From assembly GCA_963674835.2 (NCBI GenBank), contig CAXXKC010000002.1, positions 1,550,001-1,614,000 on the forward strand: a stretch of DNA of 64,000 bases. The letters are read 5' to 3'. This stretch comes from G963674835 sp963674835. GTDB taxonomy: Bacteria > Planctomycetota > Planctomycetia > Pirellulales > Thermoguttaceae. Below, in pieces: positions 35,980 through 45,672 of the stretch (position 1 is the stretch's first letter; each line of letters starts with the position of its first letter). The notes below the pieces were generated by a model. That model had not been told where the DNA came from. It saw only the letters and a program-made list of their open reading frames with translations, and did no database searches. A program made the position numbers and the translations under genes.

Positions 35980-37935
35980 ATGGCAGAAGCGAAATCAGGG
36001 CAAATTGTCAACGTCATGAAGGAGGGACGCCTCTTCCCACCACCGGCAGAGTTTGCAGGCAAGGCGCGCATCAATTCCATGGAGCAGTACGAGCAGATGT
36101 GGAAAGAGGCCGCCGGCGATCTGGAGGCGTTTTGGGGCAAGATGGCGGATGAGATCCATTGGTTCAAGCCGTTCGAGAAGGTGCTGGAGTGGAATGAGCC
36201 CTTTGCCAAGTGGTTTGTCGGCGGTGAGACGAACGTGTCGTACAACTGCCTCGACGCCCATCTGAGCACGAGTCGGCGCAACAAGGCGGCCTTTATTTGG
36301 GAGGGCGAGCCGGGCGACGTGCGAGTGTTGACGTACGAGATGCTGCACCGGGAAGTGTGCAAGTTCGCCAACGTGCTGAAGAAGCTGGGCATCGGCAAGG
36401 GCGATGTCGTTTCGATGTACATGCCCATGGTTCCGGAGTTGGCCATCGCCATGCTGGCCTGCGCACGGATCGGGGCGGTGCACTCGGTGGTGTTCGCGGG
36501 ATTTTCGTCGGAAGCGATCGCGGATCGGAACAACGACGCCAAGGCGAAGCTGCAACTGACGTCGGACGCAGCGTGGCGACGAGGCAAGCAGCTCTCGCTG
36601 AAAGAGACGGTCGATGGGGCGTTGGACAAATCGCCGACGGTGGAGAAGTGTGTCGTGCTGCAGCGGTGCGGGCTGGATGTGCCGATGCAGGAAGGGCGCG
36701 ATTTCTGGTGGCACGAGCTGATGGCCGAAGCATCGGCCGATTGCCCGGCCGAACCGCTGGACAGCGAGAACCCGTTGTTCATCCTGTACACGAGCGGGTC
36801 GACCGGCAAGCCGAAGGGCATCAAGCACACGACGGCGGGCTACAATCTGTACGCCAAGAAGACGATGGAGTGGGTGTTCGACATCCGCGAAGACGACGTC
36901 TATTGGTGCACGGCCGACATCGGGTGGATCACGGGGCATACGTACATCGTGTACGGGCCGTTGGCCGCCGGAGCCACGACGTTCATGTTCGAAGGCGCGC
37001 CGAACTGGCCGGACGAAGGACGGTTCTGGGAGCTGATCGAGAAGTACCGCGTAAACATCTTCTACACGGCGCCGACGGCGATTCGCGCGTTTATGAAGTG
37101 GGGCGACGATTGGGTCGACAAGCGCGACCTGTCGAGCCTTCGGCTTCTGGGTACGGTCGGCGAGGGGATCAATCCGGAAGCATGGATGTGGTATCATCGG
37201 AAGATCGGCGGCGAGCGATGCCCGATCGTGGACACGTGGTGGCAGACGGAGACGGGCGGCATCATGATGACGCCGCTGCCGGGCGCGACGCCGACGAAGC
37301 CGGGAAGTTGCTGCAAGCCGCTGCCAGGGATCATGCCCGAGATCGTAGGCGAAGACCGCACACCGGTGGCCGTGGGAAGCGGCGGATGGCTGACGATCAC
37401 CAAGCCGTGGCCCGCGATGCTGCGAGGCATCTGGGGCGACGACGAGCGTTACAAGGCGCAATACTGGAGCGATGTGCCGGGCAAGTACCTGTGCGGCGAC
37501 AACGCTCGGTTGGATGAGGACGGCTACTACTGGATCATGGGGCGCATCGACGACGTGTTGAACGTGTCGGGGCACCGGTTGAGCACGATCGAGATCGAGA
37601 GCGCGCTGGTCAGCCACCCGGCGGTGGCGGAGGCGGCGGCTGTCGGCCGGCCTCACGACATCAAGGGCGAAGCAGTGGCGGCGTTCGTGACGCTGGCCGT
37701 CGGCTTCGATCCGACCGAGGACCTGCGGAAGGAGTTGAAGGGGCACGTTCGCAAGGAGATCGGCGCGCTGGCCGTGCCGGACGACATCCGCTTTACGGCT
37801 TCGCTTCCGAAGACTCGAAGCGGTAAGATCATGCGACGGTTGCTGCGCGACATTGCCGCGGGTCGCGAGACCGTGGGCGACACGACGACGCTGGAGGATT
37901 ACAGCGTGTTGGCGCGTCTGCGGACGGAAGACTAG
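35980..37935 (+). CDS. acs: Acetyl-CoA synthetase
   Basis: A 651-residue AMP-forming acetyl-CoA synthetase. FILYTSGSTGKPKGIKHT is the P-loop, TWWQTETGGIMMTPLPG binds the adenylate, and PKTRSGKIMRRLLRDIA holds the lysine that is commonly acetylated for control. The length is normal. GGAGG seven bases before the ATG fixes the start. It makes acetyl-CoA from acetate and could use acetate released by neighbouring pathways. It is monocistronic with its own terminator. Confidence 0.95.
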   Translation: MAEAKSGQIVNVMKEGRLFPPPAEFAGKARINSMEQYEQMWKEAAGDLEAFWGKMADEIHWFKPFEKVLEWNEPFAKWFVGGETNVSYNCLDAHLSTSRRNKAAFIWEGEPGDVRVLTYEMLHREVCKFANVLKKLGIGKGDVVSMYMPMVPELAIAMLACARIGAVHSVVFAGFSSEAIADRNNDAKAKLQLTSDAAWRRGKQLSLKETVDGALDKSPTVEKCVVLQRCGLDVPMQEGRDFWWHELMAEASADCPAEPLDSENPLFILYTSGSTGKPKGIKHTTAGYNLYAKKTMEWVFDIREDDVYWCTADIGWITGHTYIVYGPLAAGATTFMFEGAPNWPDEGRFWELIEKYRVNIFYTAPTAIRAFMKWGDDWVDKRDLSSLRLLGTVGEGINPEAWMWYHRKIGGERCPIVDTWWQTETGGIMMTPLPGATPTKPGSCCKPLPGIMPEIVGEDRTPVAVGSGGWLTITKPWPAMLRGIWGDDERYKAQYWSDVPGKYLCGDNARLDEDGYYWIMGRIDDVLNVSGHRLSTIEIESALVSHPAVAEAAAVGRPHDIKGEAVAAFVTLAVGFDPTEDLRKELKGHVRKEIGALAVPDDIRFTASLPKTRSGKIMRRLLRDIAAGRETVGDTTTLEDYSVLARLRTED

Positions 37936-37967
37936 GCCTTTGCGGCTTGATTGCCGACGTCAAGCAA

Positions 37968-38003
37968 GCAGCCCTCGGCCAGGCGTTGAGGGCTGCATTT
38001 TTT
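37968..38003 (+). terminator. Rho-independent terminator of acs
   Basis: GCAGCCCTC (37968-37976) and GAGGGCTGC (37988-37996) form a 9-bp stem followed by ATTTTTT. It separates acs from the convergent oxidoreductase. Confidence 0.85.
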
Positions 38004-38023
38004 GGTTTACGGATGAGGAGGGA

Positions 38024-39271
38024 TCAGCCCTCGCGGATTTCGGCCTTTTCGGCGTCGTAGATCATGCGTTTGCCGGTGTCCATGGCTTTGACCGCCATGA
38101 TCACGGCGACCGCGTGTTGGTAGCCGGCGTCGATGGGGGCGTTGCAGGTGCCGCGGCTGCGGATGCACTGGAGCCAGTCGAGGAAGTGCTCGGGGGCTTC
38201 GACGGGCGGGACGGGCTCTTCCTTGTCGAGCTTGTCTTTGGTCAGTGCGCCTTCGCCGGAGACAGTCGGCTTGGTCCACGGGGTGAGGTTCATGACGCCG
38301 TGTTCTCCGGAGAAGCGGATCAGATTGCCGGAGGCGTTGCCAAAATTGGTGGCGTAGCTGACCATGAATCCTTCCGGGTAGATCCAGGTGGCCTGGACTT
38401 GATCGGGGCAGGTAAAGCCGTGCTCGTCCTTCCAGGTGAATGTTCCGCCCTGGGCGACGACGCTGGTGGGAAATTTGGCGCCGGTGATGAAGTGGATGAG
38501 GTCGATGAAGTGGCTGCCCAGGCCGGGGATCGGGCCGTCGCTGAAGTCGCGATAACCGTACCAGCCGGTAAACTGGTCAGCACGGAAGGGACGCATGGGG
38601 CGGTCCATGAGGAACTCTTTCCAGTCGACGTCGGTTTGTTTGGCGTCGGCCAGTCGGGAGTGCCAGTAGGGGCGGATGCCGTTGCGCACCTGTTCGATGC
38701 GCGAGAGCTTGCCGAGGACGCCTGATCGGTAGAGATCGCGGCAGCCGAAGCTGGTGGGCCAACTGCGGACCTGAGTGCCGATTTGGCAAACAACGCCGGA
38801 TTGGCGGACGGCTTGGCACGCTCGCTTGAGCTTCTCGAAGTCCATGGCGAGCGGTTTCTCGCAGTAGACGTCTTTCTTGGCGAGGGCAGTCGCTTCCAAG
38901 TGGGTCGTGTGCTGGTGGTCGCACGAGGCGATCATCACGGCGTCGACGTCGTCCAGTGCGATGAGGTCGCGGTAGGAGACGAACTGGCGCGCGGGGCGGC
39001 CGTACCATTGGTTGGCCAACTCGGCGGCCTTTTCGCGGGGGACTCGCCAGGGATCGCAGACGGCGGTGATTTCCAGGTTCTGGGTCTTCTCGCAGGCGTG
39101 GACGCCGTGCATGTGGGCGCCGCAGCCTCGGATGCCGCAGCCGATGACGCCGATAGAGATGCGGTCGTTGGCACCGACGACGCGGGCGTAGCTGGCGGCA
39201 CTCATCGAAGCGGCCGCCGCCGCGAATGAAGCGGCTTTGAGGAAATCGCGGCGGGAAGCTGGGCGTTGCAT
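38024..39271 (-). CDS. Tat-exported Gfo/Idh/MocA oxidoreductase
   Basis: A 415-residue protein. RRDFLKAASFAAAAASMSA at the N-terminus is a twin-arginine signal. The Rossmann turn IGVIGCGIRGCGAH follows, then CEKPLAMD, the family motif holding the catalytic lysine, and the C-terminal beta-sheet domain (GIRPYWHSRL, PGLGSHFIDLIHF). Members act on sugars or polyols with NAD(P), often in the planctomycete periplasm. GGAGAA before the ATG at 39271 supports the start. Multiple paralogues are usual in this phylum, so a substrate cannot be named. Confidence 0.88.
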   Translation of the reverse strand: MQRPASRRDFLKAASFAAAAASMSAASYARVVGANDRISIGVIGCGIRGCGAHMHGVHACEKTQNLEITAVCDPWRVPREKAAELANQWYGRPARQFVSYRDLIALDDVDAVMIASCDHQHTTHLEATALAKKDVYCEKPLAMDFEKLKRACQAVRQSGVVCQIGTQVRSWPTSFGCRDLYRSGVLGKLSRIEQVRNGIRPYWHSRLADAKQTDVDWKEFLMDRPMRPFRADQFTGWYGYRDFSDGPIPGLGSHFIDLIHFITGAKFPTSVVAQGGTFTWKDEHGFTCPDQVQATWIYPEGFMVSYATNFGNASGNLIRFSGEHGVMNLTPWTKPTVSGEGALTKDKLDKEEPVPPVEAPEHFLDWLQCIRSRGTCNAPIDAGYQHAVAVIMAVKAMDTGKRMIYDAEKAEIREG

Positions 39272-39438
39272 GGCAGGTTCTCCAGTGCGCGGAAAGGAAG
39301 ACTCGGTGGACGGAACGGCGGTACGACCCGTGCCGGCGAGGCGGCACCATTGTCTTTTGTAGTAGGCGGGTGGGGGCGAGTCAACGCGCGTGGGATGGGT
39401 TGGGGGCGCTGGGGCGTGGGGACGTGTTGTTGGGGGTT

Positions 39439-40842
39439 TCAGGAGAGGTCGACGGTTTGGCGGTATTCGGGGACGGTGACGGGCCAGCCTTTTGAGTCGC
39501 GGACTTGCTTGGCGAGGCTGAGCGAGGCTTGCTCTTCGCCGTGGGTGATGAAGAGTTGGCGGGGCGGTTGGCGAAGCTCGCCGAGCCAACGGAGCAGGCC
39601 GGAGCGGTCGGCGTGGCCGGAGAAGCCTTCGATTTGGGCGATTCGCGCCCGGACCATCCACATACGACCGTGGATGCGGACCTGGGGGTTGCCGTCGAGG
39701 ATTTGGCGGCCGAGTGTGCCGGGCACCTGGAAGCCGACGAAGAGGATCGTGCTTTCGGGACGATGGATGTTGTGGCAGAGGTGGTGCTTGATGCGACCGG
39801 CGGTGCACATGCCGGAAGTGGCCATGATGATGGCCGGGGATTTCAGATGGTTGATCTGTTTGGACTGTTCGGTGGAATCGATCAGCTTCAAGCCCGGGAA
39901 TCGCAAGGGCGAGTGGCCTGCGGAGATCATGGCCCAGGTTTCTTCGTCGAAGCACTCCGGGTGGCGCTGGAAGACCTCGGTGACTTCGATGGCCATGGGG
40001 CTATCGAGGAAGATTGGGACGGAGGCGATCTTCTGCTGGCGGACGAGGCGGCTGATGTAGAACATCAGTTCCTGGGCTCGTTCGACGGCGAAGGTGGGAA
40101 TGACGACGTTGCCGCCGGCCTGGACGGTCGAGTTGATGATCTCGGTCAGTTCGGCCTCGATGCCGTTGTTTTGCTCGTGGTCGCGGTCGCCGTAGGTCGA
40201 CTCCATGACGACGTAATCGGCGTGGGTCAGTACGGTCGGGTCTTGGACGATCGGCTTGTCCCACTGGCCGAGGTCGCCGGAGAAGAGGATTCGCCGCGGC
40301 GTGCCGTTTTCGCGCACCTGGAGATCGACGACCGCAGAGCCGAGGATGTGGCCAGCATCGTGGAAGGTGACGGAGGCATCGCCGTCGAGAGGGACGGGCT
40401 GGCCGTATGGCACCGGGTCGAAGAGCCTGACGGTGCGGGCGACATCGTCGAGGGTATACAAGGGGACGACGGGATGCTTGCCGGAGCGGCGTTCCTTGCG
40501 GTGGCGTTTCTTCTTGAACGCCACGTCTTCGGCCTGGATCTCGGCCGAATCGCGAAGGATGAGGGCCGTGAGGTCGGCGGAGGCGGCGGTAGTAAGGATT
40601 CGGCCACCAAACCCTTCGCGGACCAATCGAGGCAAGAGGCCGCAATGGTCGAGGTGTGCGTGGGTCAAGAGGATTGTATCGAGCTTTTGTAGCGGAACGG
40701 GGCTGGGCTCCCAGTTGCGATCCAGATAGGCGCGTTCCTGGAACATGCCGCAGTCGATGAGGAACCTGGCCGGGCCGGCCTCGAGGTAATAGCGCGAGCC
40801 GGTCACCTGGCGGGTGGCGCCGAGAAACTGTAGTTTCACCAA
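39439..40842 (-). CDS. MBL-fold/beta-CASP RNA-processing nuclease
   Basis: A 467-residue metallo-beta-lactamase with a beta-CASP insert. THAHLDHCG near residue 60 binds zinc, FHDAGHILGSA and FSGDLG are further ligand motifs, and the C-terminus has FSGHADRSGLLRW and THGEEQA. The architecture is that of CPSF-like RNases (YSH1/TTHA0252 type), which cut RNA endonucleolytically. It starts 15 bp after the terpene-cyclase-like gene and is probably cotranscribed with it. Confidence 0.9.
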   Translation of the reverse strand: MVKLQFLGATRQVTGSRYYLEAGPARFLIDCGMFQERAYLDRNWEPSPVPLQKLDTILLTHAHLDHCGLLPRLVREGFGGRILTTAASADLTALILRDSAEIQAEDVAFKKKRHRKERRSGKHPVVPLYTLDDVARTVRLFDPVPYGQPVPLDGDASVTFHDAGHILGSAVVDLQVRENGTPRRILFSGDLGQWDKPIVQDPTVLTHADYVVMESTYGDRDHEQNNGIEAELTEIINSTVQAGGNVVIPTFAVERAQELMFYISRLVRQQKIASVPIFLDSPMAIEVTEVFQRHPECFDEETWAMISAGHSPLRFPGLKLIDSTEQSKQINHLKSPAIIMATSGMCTAGRIKHHLCHNIHRPESTILFVGFQVPGTLGRQILDGNPQVRIHGRMWMVRARIAQIEGFSGHADRSGLLRWLGELRQPPRQLFITHGEEQASLSLAKQVRDSKGWPVTVPEYRQTVDLS

Positions 40843-40857
40843 AGATCTCCGAAGCAG

Positions 40858-42072
40858 CTATTTCTCGGCTTTCGGTCGGCAGTATGCCAACGTCAAGAGA
40901 GCGTAGCCCGTGACGAGCGCCGGTTCGCCTTCGAGCCAGCGCGAGTTGTCGTTCACCCAGGAGCCGTCGGGTCGTTGCCGGCTGAGAAGGGCGGCGAGGA
41001 GCTCGCTGCGCCAGTCGTGCTTGACTCCCTGGGCATCCTGAACCTGGTCGACGCCCATGGCATCGAGGGCCTTGGCGAACGTGTGGTAGTAGTAGTACAG
41101 ACCGGCGCTGCCCATGCCGGGGTTTGAGGTCACGTCGTAGTGTTTTTGGGCCCACTGGAAGGCGGCCTTGACGCGGGGATCGTCGGGTCCGACGCCGGCG
41201 TAGATCATGCTTTTGAGGCCGGAATAGGTCATCGAGCCGTAGCTGCGCAGACCGCCGTCGGGTGTTGTGCCGGCCATGCTCGCGCCGCCGGCGGCGGGCG
41301 TGTAATAGAAGCCACCGTCGGGATTCTTGGCGGCGAACTGGGTCGTGTTGTATTGGGTTTCGAGGTTCTGGCAGCGCGAGACGAAGACGAGGGCCTTCTG
41401 GACTGCGGGATCGTTGGACGGGTTGCCCACGGCTTTCAGGGCATCCATGAGGAAGCTGGTATTGGAGAGGTCGGGGCGTTTGTGTTTGCCGTAGCCGGCG
41501 CCGCCGTAGTTGTTGTTGGTGCGATCGATCCCCTCGCTCTCGTCCCACTGGATGCCTTTGACGAACTGGTCGGCGCGTTTGAGCAACTGGGTATATCGGC
41601 CGTCGCGATTCGCCTCGGAGAAACAGAGCATGGCGAGGCAGGTTTCGTAGTTGCGATAGGTGCCGTCCTGCTGGTAGATTCCGCCGTCGGGCTTGACCAG
41701 GCCTTCGAGGTATTTGAGGCTTCTGGCGACGATCGGGTCGTCAGGACTGCGGCCGTTGCGAAGGAGCCCCGCGGTGACCAGCGCCGTGACGCCTGGGCCA
41801 GCGTACCCGGCGTAGGAGCCATCGGGCGATTGGGCTTTGGCTTGCAGGAACTGAACCGCCCGGCCCACGGCTTTCTGGTAGGCATCGGCGGATTTGGCAT
41901 CGGCGTTGGACTCGGCGGCCATTGCGGAATGGGTGTTGGCCAGTGCGATGAAGACGGTCGCCACTAGGACGCCGAGACGGAACGCTCCACGGGCGCATGC
42001 GGGAGAGCCGGCATGGAAGGGCGAGCGGCGGATTTCCAGGACGGAATGTGCAGACGCGCATGTCCCGCGCAT
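40858..42072 (-). CDS. Exported prenyltransferase/squalene-cyclase-repeat protein
   Basis: A 404-residue alpha/alpha-barrel protein with QW-type repeats: PDGSY, PDGGIYQQDG, PDGGFYYTP and PDGSWVND. A signal-like hydrophobic segment sits near residues 33-52, after a long basic N-terminus. It lacks the DxDD cyclase motif, so it is unlikely to be a hopene cyclase; such exported proteins are frequent in planctomycetes without a known role. A -10-like TACAAT lies about 70 bp upstream. The beta-CASP nuclease follows closely. Confidence 0.75.
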   Translation of the reverse strand: MRGTCASAHSVLEIRRSPFHAGSPACARGAFRLGVLVATVFIALANTHSAMAAESNADAKSADAYQKAVGRAVQFLQAKAQSPDGSYAGYAGPGVTALVTAGLLRNGRSPDDPIVARSLKYLEGLVKPDGGIYQQDGTYRNYETCLAMLCFSEANRDGRYTQLLKRADQFVKGIQWDESEGIDRTNNNYGGAGYGKHKRPDLSNTSFLMDALKAVGNPSNDPAVQKALVFVSRCQNLETQYNTTQFAAKNPDGGFYYTPAAGGASMAGTTPDGGLRSYGSMTYSGLKSMIYAGVGPDDPRVKAAFQWAQKHYDVTSNPGMGSAGLYYYYHTFAKALDAMGVDQVQDAQGVKHDWRSELLAALLSRQRPDGSWVNDNSRWLEGEPALVTGYALLTLAYCRPKAEK

Positions 42073-42185
42073 GGCTGAACCTCGTGAAGTTGTGGCGAGG
42101 GAAGGATTTGGGATAGGGCCCGGGCGACCGGACTATCACTCAATTGTACCTTCCCAAAGGGGCCGGGACAGGCGCCGGCCGGCGA

Positions 42186-42473
42186 TCAGAGAACGATCGC
42201 CAAGATTTCGTGCTCATCCATAATGAGGAGCTTCTCGCCGTCGACCTCGACTTCGACGCCGGCATAGGCGCTGAACAAGACGCGGTCGCCTTCGCTGACC
42301 TGGACCTCGGCGCGGGTGCCGTCGGGCAGCCGGCGACCGTCGCCCACGGAGAGGACTCGGCCTTGCTGCGGCTTCTCACGAGCTGCCTCGGGGAGGACGA
42401 TTCCGCCGGGGCTCGTGGTCTCCGCCTCCATGCGTCTGACGATCACCTTTTCGCCCAAGGGCACCAGTTTCAT
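42186..42473 (-). CDS. groES: Co-chaperonin GroES, orphan copy
   Basis: A 95-residue GroES with the mobile loop ETTSPGGIVLPEAAREKPQQG and the roof sequence VLFSAYAGVEVEVDGEKLLIMDEHEILAIV. It lids GroEL. No groEL follows, so this is a solitary copy, as often in planctomycetes with several groES genes. The ATG at 42473 is used; the frame is open to 42533 with unrelated residues. No CIRCE element was seen. Confidence 0.9.
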   Translation of the reverse strand: MKLVPLGEKVIVRRMEAETTSPGGIVLPEAAREKPQQGRVLSVGDGRRLPDGTRAEVQVSEGDRVLFSAYAGVEVEVDGEKLLIMDEHEILAIVL

Positions 42474-43366
42474 TTTCAGTCGACTCCCGTCGCACGCTAC
42501 GGTCGGCCAAGTCGGCGGGCCCGGGGGGGACACCGCCAGCCGCGATTGTTCGGTCGAGTTCTAGGCAATGGAGGATTCTCGCACGGAGGGCCACCGGGTA
42601 CAAGGGCGGCTGATGACAAAGGTGGGCGGGAAGAAGGAAAGCCCGTCGCGGAAGGGGCCGTGCGGGGGTGAGCTGTTGGGGGAGGTACGGTTGGGGCAAC
42701 AAAATGCTTGTGTAGGAGGATTGGGGTGATAGACTGAGTGGCGTGTCGATGGGGCCGGGACAGCCGGGCGATTGCCCGGCGGTTCGCGAGACGTCGACAG
42801 CAGGGATGCGAGCATCTCGCCTGGGCAGGGGCCGGGAGGTGGATGGTGGAGCCGGATGGGGTGGACGTTTTGCCATTGTTGGGGGGATGATTGGTTTTAT
42901 TCCGTACTTTGGCGGCCAGCCCGCTGGACGCTTCCGACCTGACACCGTTGAAGTACCCGCAGACTCCGGTGTCGGTTCTGTGAGTGGCATGCCCTGATGC
43001 GAGGTCGGGGTTAAGCGTCAGAGACCAGGTAACGCGCCAACGACGAGGGCTTGGCCGAGCCGGGTATAACCCGATCTCCGGGGGAAGCTTGCCCGAGCTT
43101 GGCTGCCGAGCCTTCGCTATGGCCGGATCCCGCCCCGGCGGCCGTTACCCGGCCCGAGCAGGCTGGCCGCCTCTGTTTGCGCTGGTCTGGCCGGCGTGGG
43201 GCCTGCAATCGGTGGACGGAAACCGACGCTTTGGAGGCAGGCCATCCGCAGATTCTTGCAGATCAGGGCGACGGCGCGGGCGGGGATTGCCACAAATAAT
43301 TAGTTGGCAATGCGTTGCGCGCTGTTTGGTTGCCGCCGGAGAACGGAAGGCTCGTGAGGAAAGCAA
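42474..43366. other. Spacer, no convincing gene
   Basis: About 0.9 kb of GC-rich sequence between groES and tRNA-Gln. Open frames on both strands lack starts with ribosome-binding sites or recognisable folds. I searched it by eye for RNase P RNA, tmRNA and SRP RNA motifs and found none. Confidence 0.45.
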
Positions 43367-43438
43367 CTACCCCGCCTGGACTCGAACCAGGAACGAGGGA
43401 ACCAAAATCCCTTGTGTTGCCAATTACACCACGGGGCA
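43367..43438 (-). tRNA. tRNA-Gln (UUG)
   Basis: The minus strand folds into a cloverleaf: acceptor TGCCCCG/CGGGGTA, D-arm with GTGTAATTGGCAACAC, anticodon arm AGGGA-TTTTGGT-TCCCT with anticodon TTG, and T-arm CCTGG-TTCGAGT-CCAGG. CCA is not encoded. The U1-A72 pair agrees with glutamine identity. Confidence 0.92.
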
Positions 43439-43717
43439 AGGCGAGACGGGCTTTGTGCGCAAGTCGAAATAAACAATACAGTTACACCGACTTGACGGCC
43501 CGCACTGCTTCAAACGCGGAGCGGCAGAAACGGTGTTTGGTCTTTTCGTGCAGTCACACCGCTCGGCCGAAGATCAGTATAGCGACTTCGTGGCAACGCT
43601 CAACGGCAGACAGCGTTGGATTGGCGGACAGTGGCCGGGGCAGGCTATCTGGAGCATCGGAAGCGTTGCGTAAGGCGAGGGTGCGAGGGAGGTCGCGTTG
43701 GGCGTGACTGGTGGCGA

Positions 43718-44974
43718 TCAGTTGGTCGATTCGGGGCAGGCGCCGTAGCGCCAGGTGAGACCGGCACCGATGTAGTACATGGCCACGGCGGCGTCGATGT
43801 TGTCGCCGAAGCTGTTGTGCGCTTTGAACATTCCGCCGACGAATAGATCGAGGTCGAGGGACGGGATGAGGAAGCCTTCGCAGCCGACGCCGCCGGTGAG
43901 ACGGTGTTGGCAGATGAGGGGGACGCTGGAGGCTTGGAACAGGCGTACGTTTTCCTGGAGGACGGGGAAGCCGTCGAGGTTGGCGCCGACGTTGTGGTTA
44001 ACCGGATTGGTGTTGTAGGAGTAGCCGAGACGGTATTTCATTTTTCCCCGCGTCAACTGGGTGCCGACGGCGAATGCCCATTGGTTGACGAAGACGTCCT
44101 TCCAGAGAGCGGCGTCTTCCCAGAGCTTGTAGTAGACATCGGCGGCGATGAGGAGGTCGCCGTTCATGAGGCTGCGATTGGCCCAACCGAAACCGACCGT
44201 TTGCGGCTGATCTACGTTGAGGTCGTGATAGGTTGTGGTCTGGGTGTTGGGATCGGTGAAGCGAACGGCGTTGGGGAATTGGAAATCCATGCGCGTCTGG
44301 TAGTAGACGCCGGCGGTATTGCAGGCGTTGAGGTCGTAGTCGAGGCCGAAGGTGCCGCGGAGGGCGTAGTCGTGGACCATCGCACTGCTGGCCAGCGGCC
44401 CGACGAAGCCGAGTTGTTCGAATGCCGTGCCGAGTGTGAGGGCGGCTCCTGCGGATAGGCGGTCGGTGAGTTCGAGCCCGGCGGCGAGGTTGAGTCCGAG
44501 CACCATGTATTCGCTGCTGACGTTGTTGAGCAGGGAGCCGTCGGGAGCTCGGCCGCGGTATTCGGCGCCAAGGCCGCTGGTGCTGGCGAGCCCCAAGCCG
44601 ATCGCACCGGGCATTCCCAGCCCTCGAAGGTCCTGGATGACGGCGACCTCGGGGGCCACGAACCCTTGGGTGCGTGAGGTGACGCTGTAAGGGGTGCCGT
44701 CCAAGGGCGCTTGGCTGACGGTCGGGTAGCCTTCGACCCAGGCCCCGCCAAGGGTGAATTGCGTGCCGCGGAATTGCGCGAGGGTGGAAGGGTTTCCGAA
44801 GACGGCGGCGGGGGCATCTTGGGGGAGGGCCACGCAAACGCCGGCCATACCACCGGCGGCAGGGGTGAGGACGTTTTGCGTGTCGGTTCCATAGCCCTGT
44901 GCCAGCGCCAATTGAGGTGCGGTCGTGGCGATCAGCGCGAGGACGACGAGGAGACTGATGTGTGATTTTTTCAT
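43718..44974 (-). CDS. FadL/OmpP1-like outer-membrane porin
   Basis: A 418-residue protein with a signal peptide (MKKSHISLLVVLALIATTA) and the mature N-terminus GYGTDTQNVLTPAAGGMAGVCVA, then NPSTLAQFRGTQFTLGGA and alternating beta strands ending in an aromatic strand (AGLTWRYG). This is the layout of FadL-family barrels that pass fatty acids or aromatic hydrocarbons. The ATG at 44974 gives a clean signal; the in-frame ATG at 44986 adds four residues. It stands alone. Confidence 0.7.
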   Translation of the reverse strand: MKKSHISLLVVLALIATTAPQLALAQGYGTDTQNVLTPAAGGMAGVCVALPQDAPAAVFGNPSTLAQFRGTQFTLGGAWVEGYPTVSQAPLDGTPYSVTSRTQGFVAPEVAVIQDLRGLGMPGAIGLGLASTSGLGAEYRGRAPDGSLLNNVSSEYMVLGLNLAAGLELTDRLSAGAALTLGTAFEQLGFVGPLASSAMVHDYALRGTFGLDYDLNACNTAGVYYQTRMDFQFPNAVRFTDPNTQTTTYHDLNVDQPQTVGFGWANRSLMNGDLLIAADVYYKLWEDAALWKDVFVNQWAFAVGTQLTRGKMKYRLGYSYNTNPVNHNVGANLDGFPVLQENVRLFQASSVPLICQHRLTGGVGCEGFLIPSLDLDLFVGGMFKAHNSFGDNIDAAVAMYYIGAGLTWRYGACPESTN

Positions 44975-45672
44975 GGGATTGGGCACCGATTGCGAAGGTT
45001 GGCTTTTGCGACCTGCGGTGAACGAGAGTGGTTATCGACGAAGACGCGCGAGTCTGCTGGTGTCCGACGTCGTAGTGGGGCGGGTACGGGCGTCGGAGAA
45101 ATCGTTGCAGGCGCGTCGAATCGGGTTCTGAGGAACGTATCGGATGTGCCGGTCGTATCGCTTAATCGGATGAGCACCCCCACAACGACCCGGCGGGATT
45201 GACCCATCGGATAATCGTTACAATCGGTACAGTTTCCGCGGTGGTGAGGGGTATGCTGGAGCGCGGTTTGCGGATGAGAGGGGGGTGTTAGGCTGAAGCA
45301 TTACCTACGGGGGAGTAGATGGAGGGATGGCTGACTTGGCCCATCGGTCGCCGGTCCTGTTGGGGAGGGGCGATGATCGATGGCGGACGAAGTGGGGGCG
45401 GCGGCTCGGGAGCATGCGGCCTTTCGAGGGGCTGGCCCCTGGCCGAAAACGGCCAGTTGGCTATGATTTACTTGCTTTGGTTCCAGGATTGGGCGCCACG
45501 CCCATTGTTCGGACTATCGGTGGAAGAGTGCGGTGCGGTCATCCATCGCTGCAAATACGGTTTGCCGGCCCGTGTTTTTCAGCACTCGGACGCTTGGTGC
45601 CCAGTTGTCTCGGAGTGGTGAAGCGTGCAGGCCGGCTGTTATTTCCTACATCTCTGTTTAGGGGTGAATGCA
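44975..45672. other. Spacer with one hairpin-type repeat
   Basis: Apart from the 45287-45310 repeat, nothing is recognised. A TATGAT at 45462 could be a -10 for the 45673 gene, but no matching -35 is seen. Confidence 0.45.
45287..45310 (+). repeat. GTTATGC-type hairpin with CCTACGG tail, diverged copy
   Basis: GTTAGGCTGAAGCATTACC plus CTACGG matches the perfect copy at 62116-62139 with two differences. Each is preceded by GGGGGT/GGGGT. Confidence 0.6.

Noticed and set aside
42474..42550. CIRCE operator before groES
   Set aside because: No TTAGCACTC...GAGTGCTAA pair is present.
42474..43366. RNase P RNA, tmRNA or SRP RNA in the spacer before tRNA-Gln
   Set aside because: No GAGGAAAGTCC-type or other universal motif was found.
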